Shown here one piece after another: positions 10,160 to 21,036 of a stretch of DNA of 64,000 nt. Both the position numbers and the translations under genes were made by a program. The notes beneath the pieces were generated by a model that worked only from the letters and a program-made list of their open reading frames with translations, did not search any database and was not told the DNA's origin. Within the stretch, counting starts at the first letter, position 1. Every line of letters begins with the position of its first letter. Source of the DNA: Papilionanthe hookeriana x Papilionanthe teres (taxonomy: Eukaryota > Streptophyta > Magnoliopsida > Asparagales > Orchidaceae); assembly GCA_022702705.1 (NCBI GenBank), contig CM040433.1, forward strand, positions 18,112,682-18,176,681. The letters are read 5' to 3'.

Positions 10160-11121
10160 GCAAAACTCTGCATAATCAGCTGGTGCTACTGTACCAAATC
10201 AGAGACCATGCTTTGAATTGAGAAGTCGACTGGTACTATTCCATAATTTTTCAAAGCGCTATAATTGACCTTTTGACCACTATTTAGGTAAGATACCACG
10301 CTGCATTAAGTTTTGAATACAGGGAGAATACCACTCAAAAGGCAAATCCATTAATTTAAATGAAGCAACATCTTCAAATTGTACATCATTTTCAATTTTG
10401 GAAGAAGAAGCACCACAGTAGAACTTGATCGGCTTAGCACCGCCACCATGTACTTCCTTAACCACCATACCCTAGACCTTGCTAGGATAGATCGGGGTTA
10501 TGGTCATAGTATGTACATGATGGTTAATCTTCTCGTACATTGATTTATATTCTTTGTTCTTTTCGTCTTCGAGAGAGATCTTGAACTGGGGTTTCTTTTG
10601 ATTTATCTTCATTGCTTCGTTTTTGATTTCTTCTTCTTCGGAACTGTTCTCCCAATCAACATCGATGACATGCTTCTTCTGTTCAACTATTCCACCGTTT
10701 CTTCCTCGACCTCGTCCCCGATCTCGACCTCGGATGTGAGTTCTGGAGAAACCTTCACCATCTCGCCGTAAGGGAGTGGTGAGTAACTATTGAACTAGAA
10801 CTTCAGGTTCTTCATTGCCTTGAGTTTCTTTTGCTTCGTTCAGTATGACATTTCTGGAGAAGACTGCTTTCTTTGGAGGCGCGTAGTAGGTTGCATCTTC
10901 ATGAATTCCAATCTCGTGTACGGAGAACGGTTGCAAATCACCTTTGATACACTGTTCTTCCCATCCTTCATAATACTTTATGCACTGGTGCAGAGATGAC
11001 GGTACCATCCAATTTTCATGGATCCATGGCCGACTCAGTACAGCGTTGAACGATGTCCTGGAATCAATTATGTGAAATTTTGCAGTTGTCTTTGCCAAAT
11101 CATCGATCCTCATTGATAGTG
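10160..11121 (-). pseudogene. Linker between protease and RT of element A
   Basis: Long weakly conserved pol stretch. Open pieces are 11113-10787 (SRTSFNAVLSRPWIH followed by a tyrosine- and glutamate-rich region) and 10468-10280. The DSRTSFNAVLSRPWIH text is the usual C-terminal part of Ty3/gypsy protease and its extension. The region 10640-10760 is basic on the minus strand and in broken frames. No other domain is recognised. Confidence 0.65.
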
Positions 11122-11622
11122 TTATCGATCCAAGAACTTTTTCTCCTTTCTGGTTGAAGCTCTCAGTAACATTCTGTCTGCTTCGAGGTCGCGGACATCA
11201 ATTTCTAAGTATGCTAACGTCCGAAGGTTCATTATGTTGAATGATGCTCCCGGATCAACTAACACACTGGAGAGCGTGAACTTTTCGATGGTGACCGAGA
11301 TGTGCAAAGTTTGATTGTGATCGACTGTTCCAAGTAGTAGATCATTTTCTGTTAAAGTAACACCGCACTGTTCTTTTAACGAGCAAACCTCATCTAAGGA
11401 ATTACCAGCCATTTGAGCTAAACAAATTTCTGGATCAAGTAAGGCCTTGACTAGAGTTTCCCTCATATCCTTTGACAGAATCAGAGCGTTATAGATGCTC
11501 AATTTGGCTGGTAGCTTCCTAAGATGGGCTAGCACGTTATAATACACTTTGTTACCAGGTTCTCCAATTTCATCCCGCATGAGCGATTCTTCCGCTGGGG
11601 TTGGCTCTTCCTGAGCAACCAC
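11122..11622 (-). pseudogene. Aspartic protease of element A
   Basis: Retropepsin-type protease that processes Gag-Pol. The motif SSVLVDPGASFNIM gives D-P-G-A-S, a variant of the usual D-S/T-G-A. The preceding HISVTIEKFTLSS strand and following LEIDVRDLEADRMLL match the family. The upstream part (LAHLRKLPAKLSIYNAL) is the helical region often found before protease in Tat. The frame closes near 11122 and continues in another frame, so it is broken. It lies between gag and RT, as expected. Confidence 0.82.
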
Positions 11623-11720
11623 TTTCTTTACTTTATCTTTTGGACCCGCTCATGGGGGTAGAACTTTTCCGATTCTTAGATTGACTTCTGTTATTTCTTT
11701 TGCATCTGTTGCTGGATCTG

Positions 11721-13850
11721 CTAGTGTATCCTCTTGAATTGGAACAACTGGCTCTTCTGATTTGCTTCGGAATCTGATAACTCCAATTTTATCACAATCT
11801 GAGCTCCTCTGAATTCACAAATGGACTCATCACTTCTTGAGCTTTCATAGCCATTCTTGTGAACGTCTTCTCCATCACCGCGGACGTCGAGGTTTTGAAT
11901 GATTTGAGAATCGTTATTAGTATCAAAATCGAGATCCGGATTAGGTTGGTTGTTGTTAGTTACGTAATCGTTAGAAACAGTCAAAACGTAGCCAACAACA
12001 TAACTCTTATCATTATAAGATCCCGCCGGGGCGAGCAAATAATCATACAGAGTCAGAGGTCCGAGGGATTTCTCCCTCAAATCAGAAACAACCATCCTAG
12101 GAAAAGCAGCCCCTAGTCTACCCTTCAGAGCCTCTGTCTTCTCTTTTTCCACTATCTTCTCTTCCTTCTGGGGCGGTTCTTCAATCGCAAGCGATAGTAC
12201 CGCCTTAGCAGGTTTCGAACTCTGAGCTGAAGCGCGCACCGAAGTGGTTTGGATGTGATCCAAAATTTTCTTCAAAGACTTCGTCTAGACAGTACTCCAT
12301 CCATCGTCAGTATGTAAGGGTCTATCTGAACAGTTGGATCCGTTGAAATAACATTGACGGAACCTTCTTTTTGGGGTTCCTTCATGTATTCCTTCGAGAT
12401 CGTTATGTTCCCTTTCCGGAGATTATCCTCGAGCCAATTCTTAAAGGTGAAGTAGTCTTCTATCTTGTGTCCCAACATCCTATGGTAAGGACAGTAGCTC
12501 GGATGATCCTTCTTGTCGACTTCCTCTAGCCTTCTGGGCTTCGGTAGCTGAAAGTCGGGCGTCTTAATCAAACTGCGAAACATCTTAGCCACTACCCGAG
12601 TCTTGAAGGGGTATTCCCTATTCAAAAGCTACTTCAGGCCACGTGATGAGCGAGGCAGCGGTTGATCATGCTGCTGTGACTGATAGCTTGGTCAAGGATG
12701 CTGATAGTTCTGTTGAGGTTGTTGATAAGTCTATTGTGGTGGTTGATAACTTGGTTGTGGCCGCTCTGGTTGTGTCTGCACTGGCTGCTTACCTTTATCC
12801 ACTGCTGCGACGATTCCAGATTTCTTCTTGAATGCTTTCATTGGCTTTTGCTTATCAGTCTTGTCGACGAAACTCAGCTATTTTGTCTCCTCCTACAAGC
12901 TCCCGGCCTCGCTAAGAAACTTCTCAAAAGTCTTAATTGTGAATCCTTTGAGGAGAAGTGCTATCAGGCCATGTATACTCTTCAGCAAGATACCGACTGC
13001 ATGTTGTTCCTGAAGTTGTGGTTCACACGTCATACTTAAGTTCCTCCATCAAAATATGTAGTCCACCAAGGTTTTGTTCAGTTTCTGTTGCTCCACCACT
13101 AGATCACCGATGGTGATGTGGTGCCGAGCCCCAGCAAACCGCTTAACGAAAAGGTTCTCCAATTCTGAAAAGGTCTTGACTGAATCGTTCGGAAATTCTG
13201 CATACCAATCGAAGGCAATCTCTGACAAGCTACTGACGAACTGACGAAAAAGCAAAGTGTCGCTCCCACCGGCATTACAACAACTAGCACGAAAATGTGT
13301 GACATGCTGCTGGGGGTTTCCCGTACCGTCGAAAGTCTTAAACAGAGGTGTTACGAAGCCTTTCGAGTATTGGACTGCATTAAATTCTTCAGGGTAAGGT
13401 CTACCCGTCTGATAGATGCTCCACTCTTAGACTGGGTTAAGGCTTCTCGCACCTGTTGTTCCACCATATTCTTAATGTCCTTTTCAGGAATCTTGCTCTG
13501 CGCAGAATCTTTCTTTAGCTGTTCATCTCTGTTGACAGATGTAATTTCTTTTCTTTCATCTGCAATGTGAATGATCTCTGGAGGTGTTTCCTTCTGAGGC
13601 TGAGGCTGACTCTGGAGTGTGGCGAGGGCAGCTGCCATCTCCTCCATCTTTTTCTCCATTCGGTAAATCGTGTCATCCTTTTCCCGAAGATGTAGTTTCA
13701 GTGCTTCTGGATAGTCTCCTTTTGAAGTTGATGGAGCTACCTGTAGAGCTGACGATGCTCGGGTCTCAACCTTGTTCATCTCAGCAAACTCTTCATCCAT
13801 GAACTCTGACGAATCCACTTCATTTCTTAGTCCTTCTTTTCTTTCTCTTG
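11721..13850 (-). pseudogene. Gag of element A
   Basis: Capsid polyprotein in several frames. 13818-13351 has a charged coiled-coil-like part (LREKDDTIYRMEKKMEEMA); an open frame continues a little upstream of it. The retrotransposon Gag core follows around 13350-13049: an NPQQHVTHF segment, LFRQFVSSLSEIAFDWY, SELENLFVKRF and VVEQQKLNKTLVDYI. A C-terminal part is 12625-12272 with CPYHRMLGHKIEDYFTFKNWLE, a Cys/His cluster typical of Tat Gag. A further acidic-rich piece is 12275-11721. Stretches 12626-13048 and 13256-13350 have lost their frame. It forms the virus-like particle that packages element RNA. Confidence 0.85.
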
Positions 13851-14255
13851 CTAACCGTTGGATGTCAGTTCTTAGCTTCCTTATGGCAGCCTCCAGTGGT
13901 CTTTTCCAAACGGTCTCGCGATTATCAGGTGATGACTGCTGGACTTCATCTTCAGGAGTTTCTTCTAGAGCCGCAACACTTCCTCAGATTCGGGCTCTCT
14001 GACGAGACTTTTCTTTTCGGAGTGCTCTGTCGGTATCAGTTCAGGAATAATTGGTTGCCACACCATCCTTCTTGCAGTAGGTGGCCTAAGACCGGACGGC
14101 CTGTCGGCTGTACGTCAGTAGGTGGTGTGTTCCCTAATATGGTGACCTGATACAACAACAGACGAACTTCTATCACTAGCTAGTACTTTCTTCTTTGGCC
14201 TTTCTATGGCAATGACAGAGTCTACCTTCGATCCGAGGTGGGATCTAATTGGTAC
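13851..14255 (-). other. Degraded region between ORF0 and gag
   Basis: About 400 bp between the recognisable ends of ORF0 and gag. Short open pieces only on the coding strand, and no recognised domain; it probably belonged to the gag N-terminus or to the ORF0-gag spacer. Confidence 0.5.
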
Positions 14256-15052
14256 TCATTCCATTCTTCTTAGAATCTCTGACACGGGGCATCCCTCCTT
14301 TCTGGCTAACTTCTCCACTATTGCTCGCAACCGGGTAAGCGGCGTAGTCTTGATCTTCTTCCTCTTACAATCACTGTAGTATGCAGGCAAAGCTAGCACA
14401 GCGGCAATCCTTCGAGCATCTTCCTCATCAGATGCAGTAGAGAGAGGGTGGAACCTACTCCCCTCCAACAGCGGTGAGATCTCAGGCAGTTCTTCTTCTT
14501 CTTCAGGAATCTCTTCAAGAAATGCGGCTTCAGTGGCTTTGGTCTTTCTGATCTTGGCGATCTTTCTGTTCTTATTCCTTCTTTGCGTCAGAGTCAAGTG
14601 TACAAATCTTGAATTGGACCCTATCTCGAAGACATACAGTATCGCAACAAAATCTGAACCCTCCACAGTAACAGGCTCATCACTGACTTGGACTTCCTTC
14701 CCTTTCAATTTGGCGGGAGCCGGGGTAGGTGCAGTGATGACCAGACCGGTGGGGGTAGAGATGACAGTTCTGGGGGTAACAGCTAACCTCCTATGAACAT
14801 CGGTGTTTCTCTCAACTGGGATCCTCTGCAGGGGAGGAAACTCTTGAGCCGACTTCAGGTTGAACTCATTTATGGGTTCCACAGTCTCCGGTACTTTGTC
14901 CATTAGCGCGAAGAGAGTAACATCTGCAAACTTAATGTCCATATTGTCGAATCCTTGTCCAAAGCGAATGATCGATCGTCAAGCAACTCGTCCTTGTAGA
15001 TAGCTAAGTCCATCCCGTTGGTGAAGGAGAAAATCAGCTTCGGTGCAGACAT
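14256..15052 (-). pseudogene. ORF0 upstream of gag, element A
   Basis: Extra ORF between primer site and gag, as seen in Ogre/Tat elements, of unknown function. The first ATG (15050-15052) opens MSAPKLIFSFTNGMDLAI; the frame shifts near 14945 into a 228-residue frame ending at 14256. Visible parts are a proline-rich middle (FPPLQRIPVE, TAPTPAPAKLKGKE), HLTLTQRRNKNRKIAKIRKT, an acidic EEIPEEEEELPEI tract, and a basic C-terminal LRAIVEKLARKEGCPVSEIL. Both the first 18 residues and the QRRNKNR stretch resemble the N-terminal part of the 3' ALKBH ORF (5882-6352). The product is likely basic and partly disordered, so nucleic-acid binding is possible but not shown. Confidence 0.65.
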
Positions 15053-15639
15053 CTTCTGCAGGGTAGATTCTGTACATCAGTTCTAAATTATGCTTCCTTT
15101 CGTCACAGAACCTTCTAGGACGAAAAAGAGAATTTCTTAAAAAAAAAAGAGTCCGAACACAATTCCATTTATCTTTCTCTTAGTTTTCTTATTAAAGTAT
15201 TTCAGATTCTTGTTTTATTCGTGTATTTCCAGTTTAGCAGAAGGTTCATTTATTAAAGGGTTTATTTATTAGAAGTTTGTTCATTAGGAACAAAACAATT
15301 AAAAGGGGAAAGGTTATAGGAAAGGTAAGGGATCCAATCCAAAAAACGGAAAGGAAGAGAATGTCTCACAAGACTTCTCAACCCGAGGGACCGCTCCTAA
15401 GCTAACACCTATTGGGGGTCCACCCTGCCTCGGAGAGGCAAAAGGACTCCGGAACCTCTCTTTTTAGGGGTGGTTAAACAGTGGCTCCAGAATCCAAGAG
15501 AGTTGACTATATCTGTTCAAGACAGAAATGGACGTGGTATGCCAACGGAAAGGATGGTACTTTGGTCCACTAGAGGCATGGACTCGCTACCGATTTATGA
15601 AAGCAGAACCATCTGATCAAAATAAAGAGAGGAACTATT
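15053..15639 (-). other. Leader (5' UTR) of element A
   Basis: Non-coding stretch between primer-binding site and ORF0. It includes an A-run at 15139-15149 and T-rich text. This is where packaging signals would be expected; none can be recognised by eye. Confidence 0.55.
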
Positions 15640-15657
15640 TCCCCATCGGAGTCTCCA
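15640..15657 (-). other. Probable primer-binding site of element A
   Basis: On the minus strand TGGAGACTCCGATGGGGA begins five bases after the LTR end. Position and the opening TGG fit a tRNA 3'-end binding site. I cannot name the tRNA with confidence, and the sequence may be mutated. Confidence 0.55.
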
Positions 15658-15662
15658 GAAGT

Positions 15663-18600
15663 TCTCGGCGTATTTTTTTAGCTTGTGTGTTTAATTTCTA
15701 GTTATATATATAATTTGAAAGTAGCATTTGATTTTGAAAATAATTTCAAGTTTGAAAATTTTAAGATATGAAATCGAACCGATCTCACATCCCAAATAGT
15801 TTATATAAAAGAGCACCGCATCACAAACCTTGTATCTATCCCAAAGAATAGACACACTACTTGATGATGGGACTCGATTAATTAAACTAGAAGATTTGTG
15901 ACATCTGTTTGGTCTGCAAACCAATTTTATAAGTCGACAAATTCCCCTGCTTAATATAAGGGGATTAAGCAGGGTTTATATTATCCGGGTTCTTAAAGTT
16001 CCTTATAAGAGCAAGCCCCTATAGTTAATTACATCCTAAATGTCCGAAGACACTTAAGAAAACTCTCGATAATGATCAGTGGTTTTTCTCTCAAGAATTT
16101 CAAAGTTTAAGGTTTCAAACAAATTGGATTTTGGAAATTTCAAAAGGGATCAGATCAAATTTGGAACAGTTATTTCAGGAGTCCAAAGGAAGAGAAGTAG
16201 GGGATGTCACAGATCCAAAGTGAACTTCGGTGACTTCCCAACTATCCTATAGTTTGGCTTCAATTTAAGGATTTATTTAACGTTGTAAACCTGCCAATTT
16301 TAATTAATTATTACTTATGCTTGTATTATATAATCATACAAATAGCCTTGAAGATGTGAGGGTTTGTGTCGTACCAAACGACTACCTCGGAGTCCTAAGA
16401 CCGGTCAGGGCTTAATTTGCATAATATGTTTATGCAAATGCCTAACAAACAGTTGAGGATTTATGTTGCACTAGGAAAACTACCTCGAAATCCTATGGAT
16501 TGGTTATTTAATTCTAAGAAAGGTTTTGCTGAAGTAGACCCAAGTTTTGGTGATGAAGATGGCCGTGCTGCCCACTATGCTCCAAGCTCCTTATTGTTGC
16601 AGAGGTTTGGTTTTAAAAAGTGGTAATCAGGAGATGAGAGAAGTGTTTTGGTTTAGAGAGGTTGAAAACTGAGATGGCTTAATGTTTTAATTAAAACAAT
16701 TCTTAAAGTTGATTAAGAAGAACAGATTAAGATCCCACGGTTCCATCATCCCGGCACCGCTATTTTAATCAGATTCAATTAGTCCAAATGAATTTGCTAA
16801 ACTCAACTGAATGAGTTCCAAACTTTCATTTAGATCGTGAAAAATCTCGTTAGCAACAGGTGGGTTACATCATCCGAGGGATTCCCGATCATCCAATGAG
16901 ACATTTTAATTTTAGTTATAATTGCAGTTTTATTTTTGTTGGTGATTAAATTTTGAGTTGCTTAAACATGCTGGGTTCGATCATTTTCATGCATTGTAAG
17001 TACATGAAAGTAAAACATTTAACAAATTGCTAAATTTAAATTGCAATAACTTAAATGCGTACCTGGTAAGCATTCTCGTCATTTTTACCTGCACTTAAAA
17101 CACATGTTAAGGCATTTATATAATTGCAAGAAGTAACACCTAGGTAAAGCTAAGGGAAGGTTTTGGTTGTCTACCAAAATCCTAATGCTATTGATAGTCA
17201 ATTCCTAAGACATCTAGGTCCTTGTGTTTTGTTAAGGATGATTTTCTTCATCAAAGAATAATGAAGTCTCACTGTTCTTTTAAAACATCCCATCAAGTTA
17301 GGAAGTGCTCAGAATTGAATTCTGAACATCTTCCTAAACATTGTAAGGATTACTTTAAGTTCAGTTAGTTTCATTGTGGTGATGGATCAATCACCCAGAT
17401 TACTCTTGCTCAGTGAATTAGGATGTTTGATTATCCTTGTGAGTAAGGTGACATTTTCATTTAATGCTTCATTTAAAAATTATGGTAATGAGAGCCTTCA
17501 GGGACAAGTTAGTTCATTAAAGATCCTAACCATTCTTAGTTAAAGTCTAAGTAGATGGTTTCAGGGTGATTTAGTTTAGTTATAATATTTTGATCAATTA
17601 TTTTAAGTTTGCAATAGTTTTTAAGTTGTTTAATTTAGTTAAATTTTAGTATTTTAGAAATTCTTAACTTTTTTAGGTTTATTTTGAATATTTTAAACTG
17701 TTTTAATTTACTTTGATTAGAACCTTGTGATTTTATAAATTATGCCAAATCAACTTTAATGTTTTAATTTCATTTTTAATCGAAGTTTCAAACAATTTCA
17801 GATTAGTTTTGATATTTTAAGTCTCTTTTAATTTGATTTTCTTACTTCAAATTGGTGTTAATGTTTTAAGTTTTAGTTTAATTATGCATTTTTTGGATTA
17901 TCTACCTTTCAATAGTTTTAATTATCATTTTAGAGCTCCTTTAATTGATATTTAAATAATGTTTGATCAAATTATTGATTAGGGATTTAAATTTAAAGAA
18001 TTAGAATTCTCTTGTATTAAATCCCTTAATCTCAATCATCCAAAATTTTTAATTATTCTTCCAAAACTTCATATGATTTAATTAACATTTTTTCTTTAAT
18101 TTTTAAGGTGGTTTAATGAGTTCCTACCACTTAAATCATCTATGTTTCAATCATCCAAAATAAAGTTAGGATCAAAGATTTACCCTCCCCTTTGGTTAAA
18201 CCTAAAACTTAATTAATGATTAAAACCTTGTAATTACCTTAATGCCCGCTTAAGCTTATTCATCTCATAATTCATCAAATTAAGCTCAAATAAACTTGAA
18301 ATTTTTATTTCACCTCACTCACATGTCAACTAAGACATTAGAGGAGAAAATGTGATTTTTTTCAATTTTAATTTAATTTATATAATAATTTTAAAGGAAA
18401 ATAAGGATTTTCAATGAAAATTTCATGACATAACCAAGAGGAAGTTTCTATCCTTAGAAAAATTATGGGAGGTTCCTATTGACCAGAGGATCACTTGGAC
18501 CAATTTTCGTGATTTTTTGAATTATATTTTATTTATTATAATTATTTTGAATTTTGGAGTATTAATTAATTATAAAATAAAATTAGAGTGGATAATTCGT

Positions 18601-21023
18601 TTTTATATTTATCTTAAATCCCTCTGATCCCAAGGAGTTCAAAGAAACAAGTTTTATATTTTTCTGATTTTTTTTTTTAATTTTTAGAATTATTTTAGTG
18701 AAAAGGTTGAAAAATCCATTTTTAATATTAAAAAAAATACCTTAAGCCTTTAAAATTCAATATCTTTACTTAGAAACTTGGGAAAAATTTTTGGTTGGTT
18801 CCTAAGTGGTTAGGGGACCAAATATGACATTTTTATGAATTTTAACATTTTTGTGATTTTTATGATTTTTTAATTATTAAATTATTAAAAGGTATTGAGC
18901 TCGGAAAGAAGAAGAGCTCAATACCTTTGCTATGAGAAGTGAAGCTTCGATCAGAGGTGCTCGACACATTCGTTGGAGTCCCATGAGGCTGCAGATTAAG
19001 GCTCGAGTGTTGGTGAAATGCCTAGGTATGATTTCGTCCAAGTCCGATTTCGAGCTCTGGCCGATAGAAGAAATGGCTGGCCTAGTGAGAGGGCTTTCAC
19101 TGGGGAACTTCTTCTCTACCTCTGGTGAAGTTGTGGGAGAAGTTAATTTGGTTTCTATGGAGATTTGGTGAGTGTCTTGTTTCCAGCCTGATTTTGGGCT
19201 GAGAAATTAAGCTCAGCCATTGGGGTTCAGGGCAGGAGAACAGTGGGGTTCTTCTTCTCTAGGCTGGGAGAAGCTCTGGGAGTGAATTGGGGAGGTTTTG
19301 TGAGAAAATTTTTCAACACCCCTCTCATGGCCGAGAGGTGTGAGTTATATGGCCAGGGCCATAGGGCTGAGCCAGGGCTCAATTGATGGGTGGATTCAAC
19401 TGCTTAGGTGGAGGGCAGAGAGGCTCCAAGATTTGATTTGGCTGAGGTGGCCAATTGGGTGAGTTTGGGTGAGTTTAGCCTAGTGGTGGCTCTCGGTTTT
19501 GACTCCCTCCAGTGACTAGGCCAGCCGACAAGGATAGGGGAGCTGGCCCTGAGGTCAGGTGAGTTAGGGAGAAGTTTAATGGTGATTAACAGTTGTGGGG
19601 ATGTTTTAGGGTAAGGCAAAAGAGGATTTAAACACTGAAGGGAAGAAATCCCTTAAAATGGGGGACCCCTGGTCCATGGCTCACTTAGCTTGGTCTAGGT
19701 GGATCTAGGGTGGTTCCTAGGGTTCAAATGGTGGCTGTGGAAGAGTTGGTTCAACCACATTTGGTTCAATTTGGTTTGGTTAGGCCATAGGTTCAATTTG
19801 GCTCACTTGGGTTTAGGTTGGGCTAACTTGTGTTTGGTCAAAATGGGGTAATCTTGGTTTTCAAATGGATTTAGGTTAAGCTTAGGCTCAAATTGGGAAT
19901 ATTAAAGGTTGCATGGGTTTCATGGGAATGTCATGGAAGGTTTAGGATTGAAATTGGAAGGAAAAAGTTAACATTAGACTAATTGGAAAATTTTGGATTA
20001 ATTAGGCAAAATTGGGGATTTTGGATTTCAAATTCAATTAAACTCAAATGTGAATCAATTTGGACTCGGATTTGGTTTAAATTGGTATTGGGGATGTTGA
20101 ATTAAAATTTAGAATTAAAAATGGGCAAAATTGAGGTCAAATGAGTTGATTTGGTTTGACATTAGGTCCATTTAGGTTAAAAATGGGTTAAATTGGGGAT
20201 TTTGATAAAATTGGGTTAAATTGACAAAATTAGCTTATGGTGTAGTTGAACAAAATGAAATTGGGAATATTTGGGATTTTCTGGAATTTTTGGAATTTTT
20301 AGATTTTGGGCCAAGAAGGGTATTTAGGGTATTAAGAGGTTATTTGGAGGGTATTAGGGTATTTTGGTGGATTTAAGAGGTGGGAATTGTTTCAAAATGA
20401 TTTTTAAGATTTTTGGAAATTTTGGGTGATTTTTAAGAAATTTTGGAGAGTTTTGTGGTTGTAGGGGTATTTTGGGTAATTTTAGGTAGGCTTGATGACC
20501 TAATGTCAAAACCAGGAACTTTGGCAAAAATGGAATTTAGTTATGGTAGAGGGAGTGAAGAAGCTTAGAGTGAGCCATGGACCAAGAAATGTCTATTTTG
20601 AACATCTCATATGTTGTTCCTAACCCTCTTAGCTAAGGGGCTAGGTTAGACTTATCCATATGAGTGCTCTAATGAACTAGGGGTCAAGATTGGGTAGGGA
20701 TGGTTTAGGGTTTAGGATAGGTGTGAGAGTGCAGTGTGTGCAAGCCAGACATCACCAAGACCAGGCCACCCAGGGTTGTCCTAAGGCTTGAACATCCTAT
20801 AGGAATTCATCTTTGTTTTCTTACACATTGGTCCCAACCTTCCAAGTGATTTGGAGGTTGATGACCATTTATGTAAGATTCCAAAGAGAATCAAGATTTG
20901 GTTAGAATTTCTAAATGGTGGGTTCCATCTCCAGTCTTCTAGGATAGTCAATGGGAAAACCTATGGCTAGATTCTAAGCACTAAGAGGAAAGAAAAAAGA
21001 CCTCACCAAAAATGAGGTCAACA
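15663..21023 (-). repeat. 5' LTR of element A (5361 bp)
   Basis: Runs from TCTCGGCG (a decayed TGTCGGCA) to TCAACA at 21018-21023, next to the primer site. It aligns with element B's LTR from 59393 onward, with the inverted fragment 339-2505, and with A's 3' LTR pieces. Relative to B it has lost many CpG sites and about 1.1 kb (B 62815-63945), at a place now marked by a 15-bp inverted repeat (18888-18928). 18900-19600 is G-rich with short open frames that look spurious. 20260-20480 is G/T-rich and resembles the reverse complement of the satellite monomer. No host gene is seen. Confidence 0.88.
18888..18928. repeat. 15-bp perfect inverted repeat at LTR deletion junction
   Basis: AAAGGTATTGAGCTC (18888-18902) and its exact reverse complement (18914-18928) flank an 11-base purine loop. 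Element B has only one arm-like sequence near 63952, and about 1.1 kb of LTR that A lacks ends there. The second arm was probably created during the deletion. Confidence 0.8.
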
Positions 21024-21036
21024 ACTAGAGGTATGC

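Larger units (their letters stand above)
1..21023 (-). mobile_element. Tat-lineage Ty3/gypsy retrotransposon A with ALKBH gene
   Basis: Minus-strand LTR retrotransposon. From right to left: 5' LTR (15663-21023), primer site, leader, ORF0, gag, protease, RT-RNase H, archaeal-type RNase H, integrase, a 3' ORF with an AlkB-like dioxygenase, tandem-repeat 3' UTR, polypurine tract and a rearranged 3' LTR (1-338 plus 2506-3188). The order protease-RT-RH-aRNH-IN and the second RNase H define the Tat lineage, as does the very long LTR. The two 3' LTR pieces match the corresponding parts of the 5' LTR closely by eye, so they are taken as one LTR pair; the left end lies outside the window. Every coding segment carries stops or frameshifts, so the copy is dead. 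The 5 bases after the 5' LTR (ACTAG, 21024-21028) are the expected target duplication, but the left partner cannot be seen. Confidence 0.88.

Noticed and set aside
18932..19171. 79-codon open frame in A's LTR
   Set aside because: Plus strand, antisense to the element, no relatives recognised; GC-rich text makes it open by chance.
21032..21036. TATGC before Athila 1 and CATGC at 26034-26038 as a target-duplication pair
   Set aside because: They differ by one base and belong to borders of two elements in opposite orientation, so pairing is probably chance.
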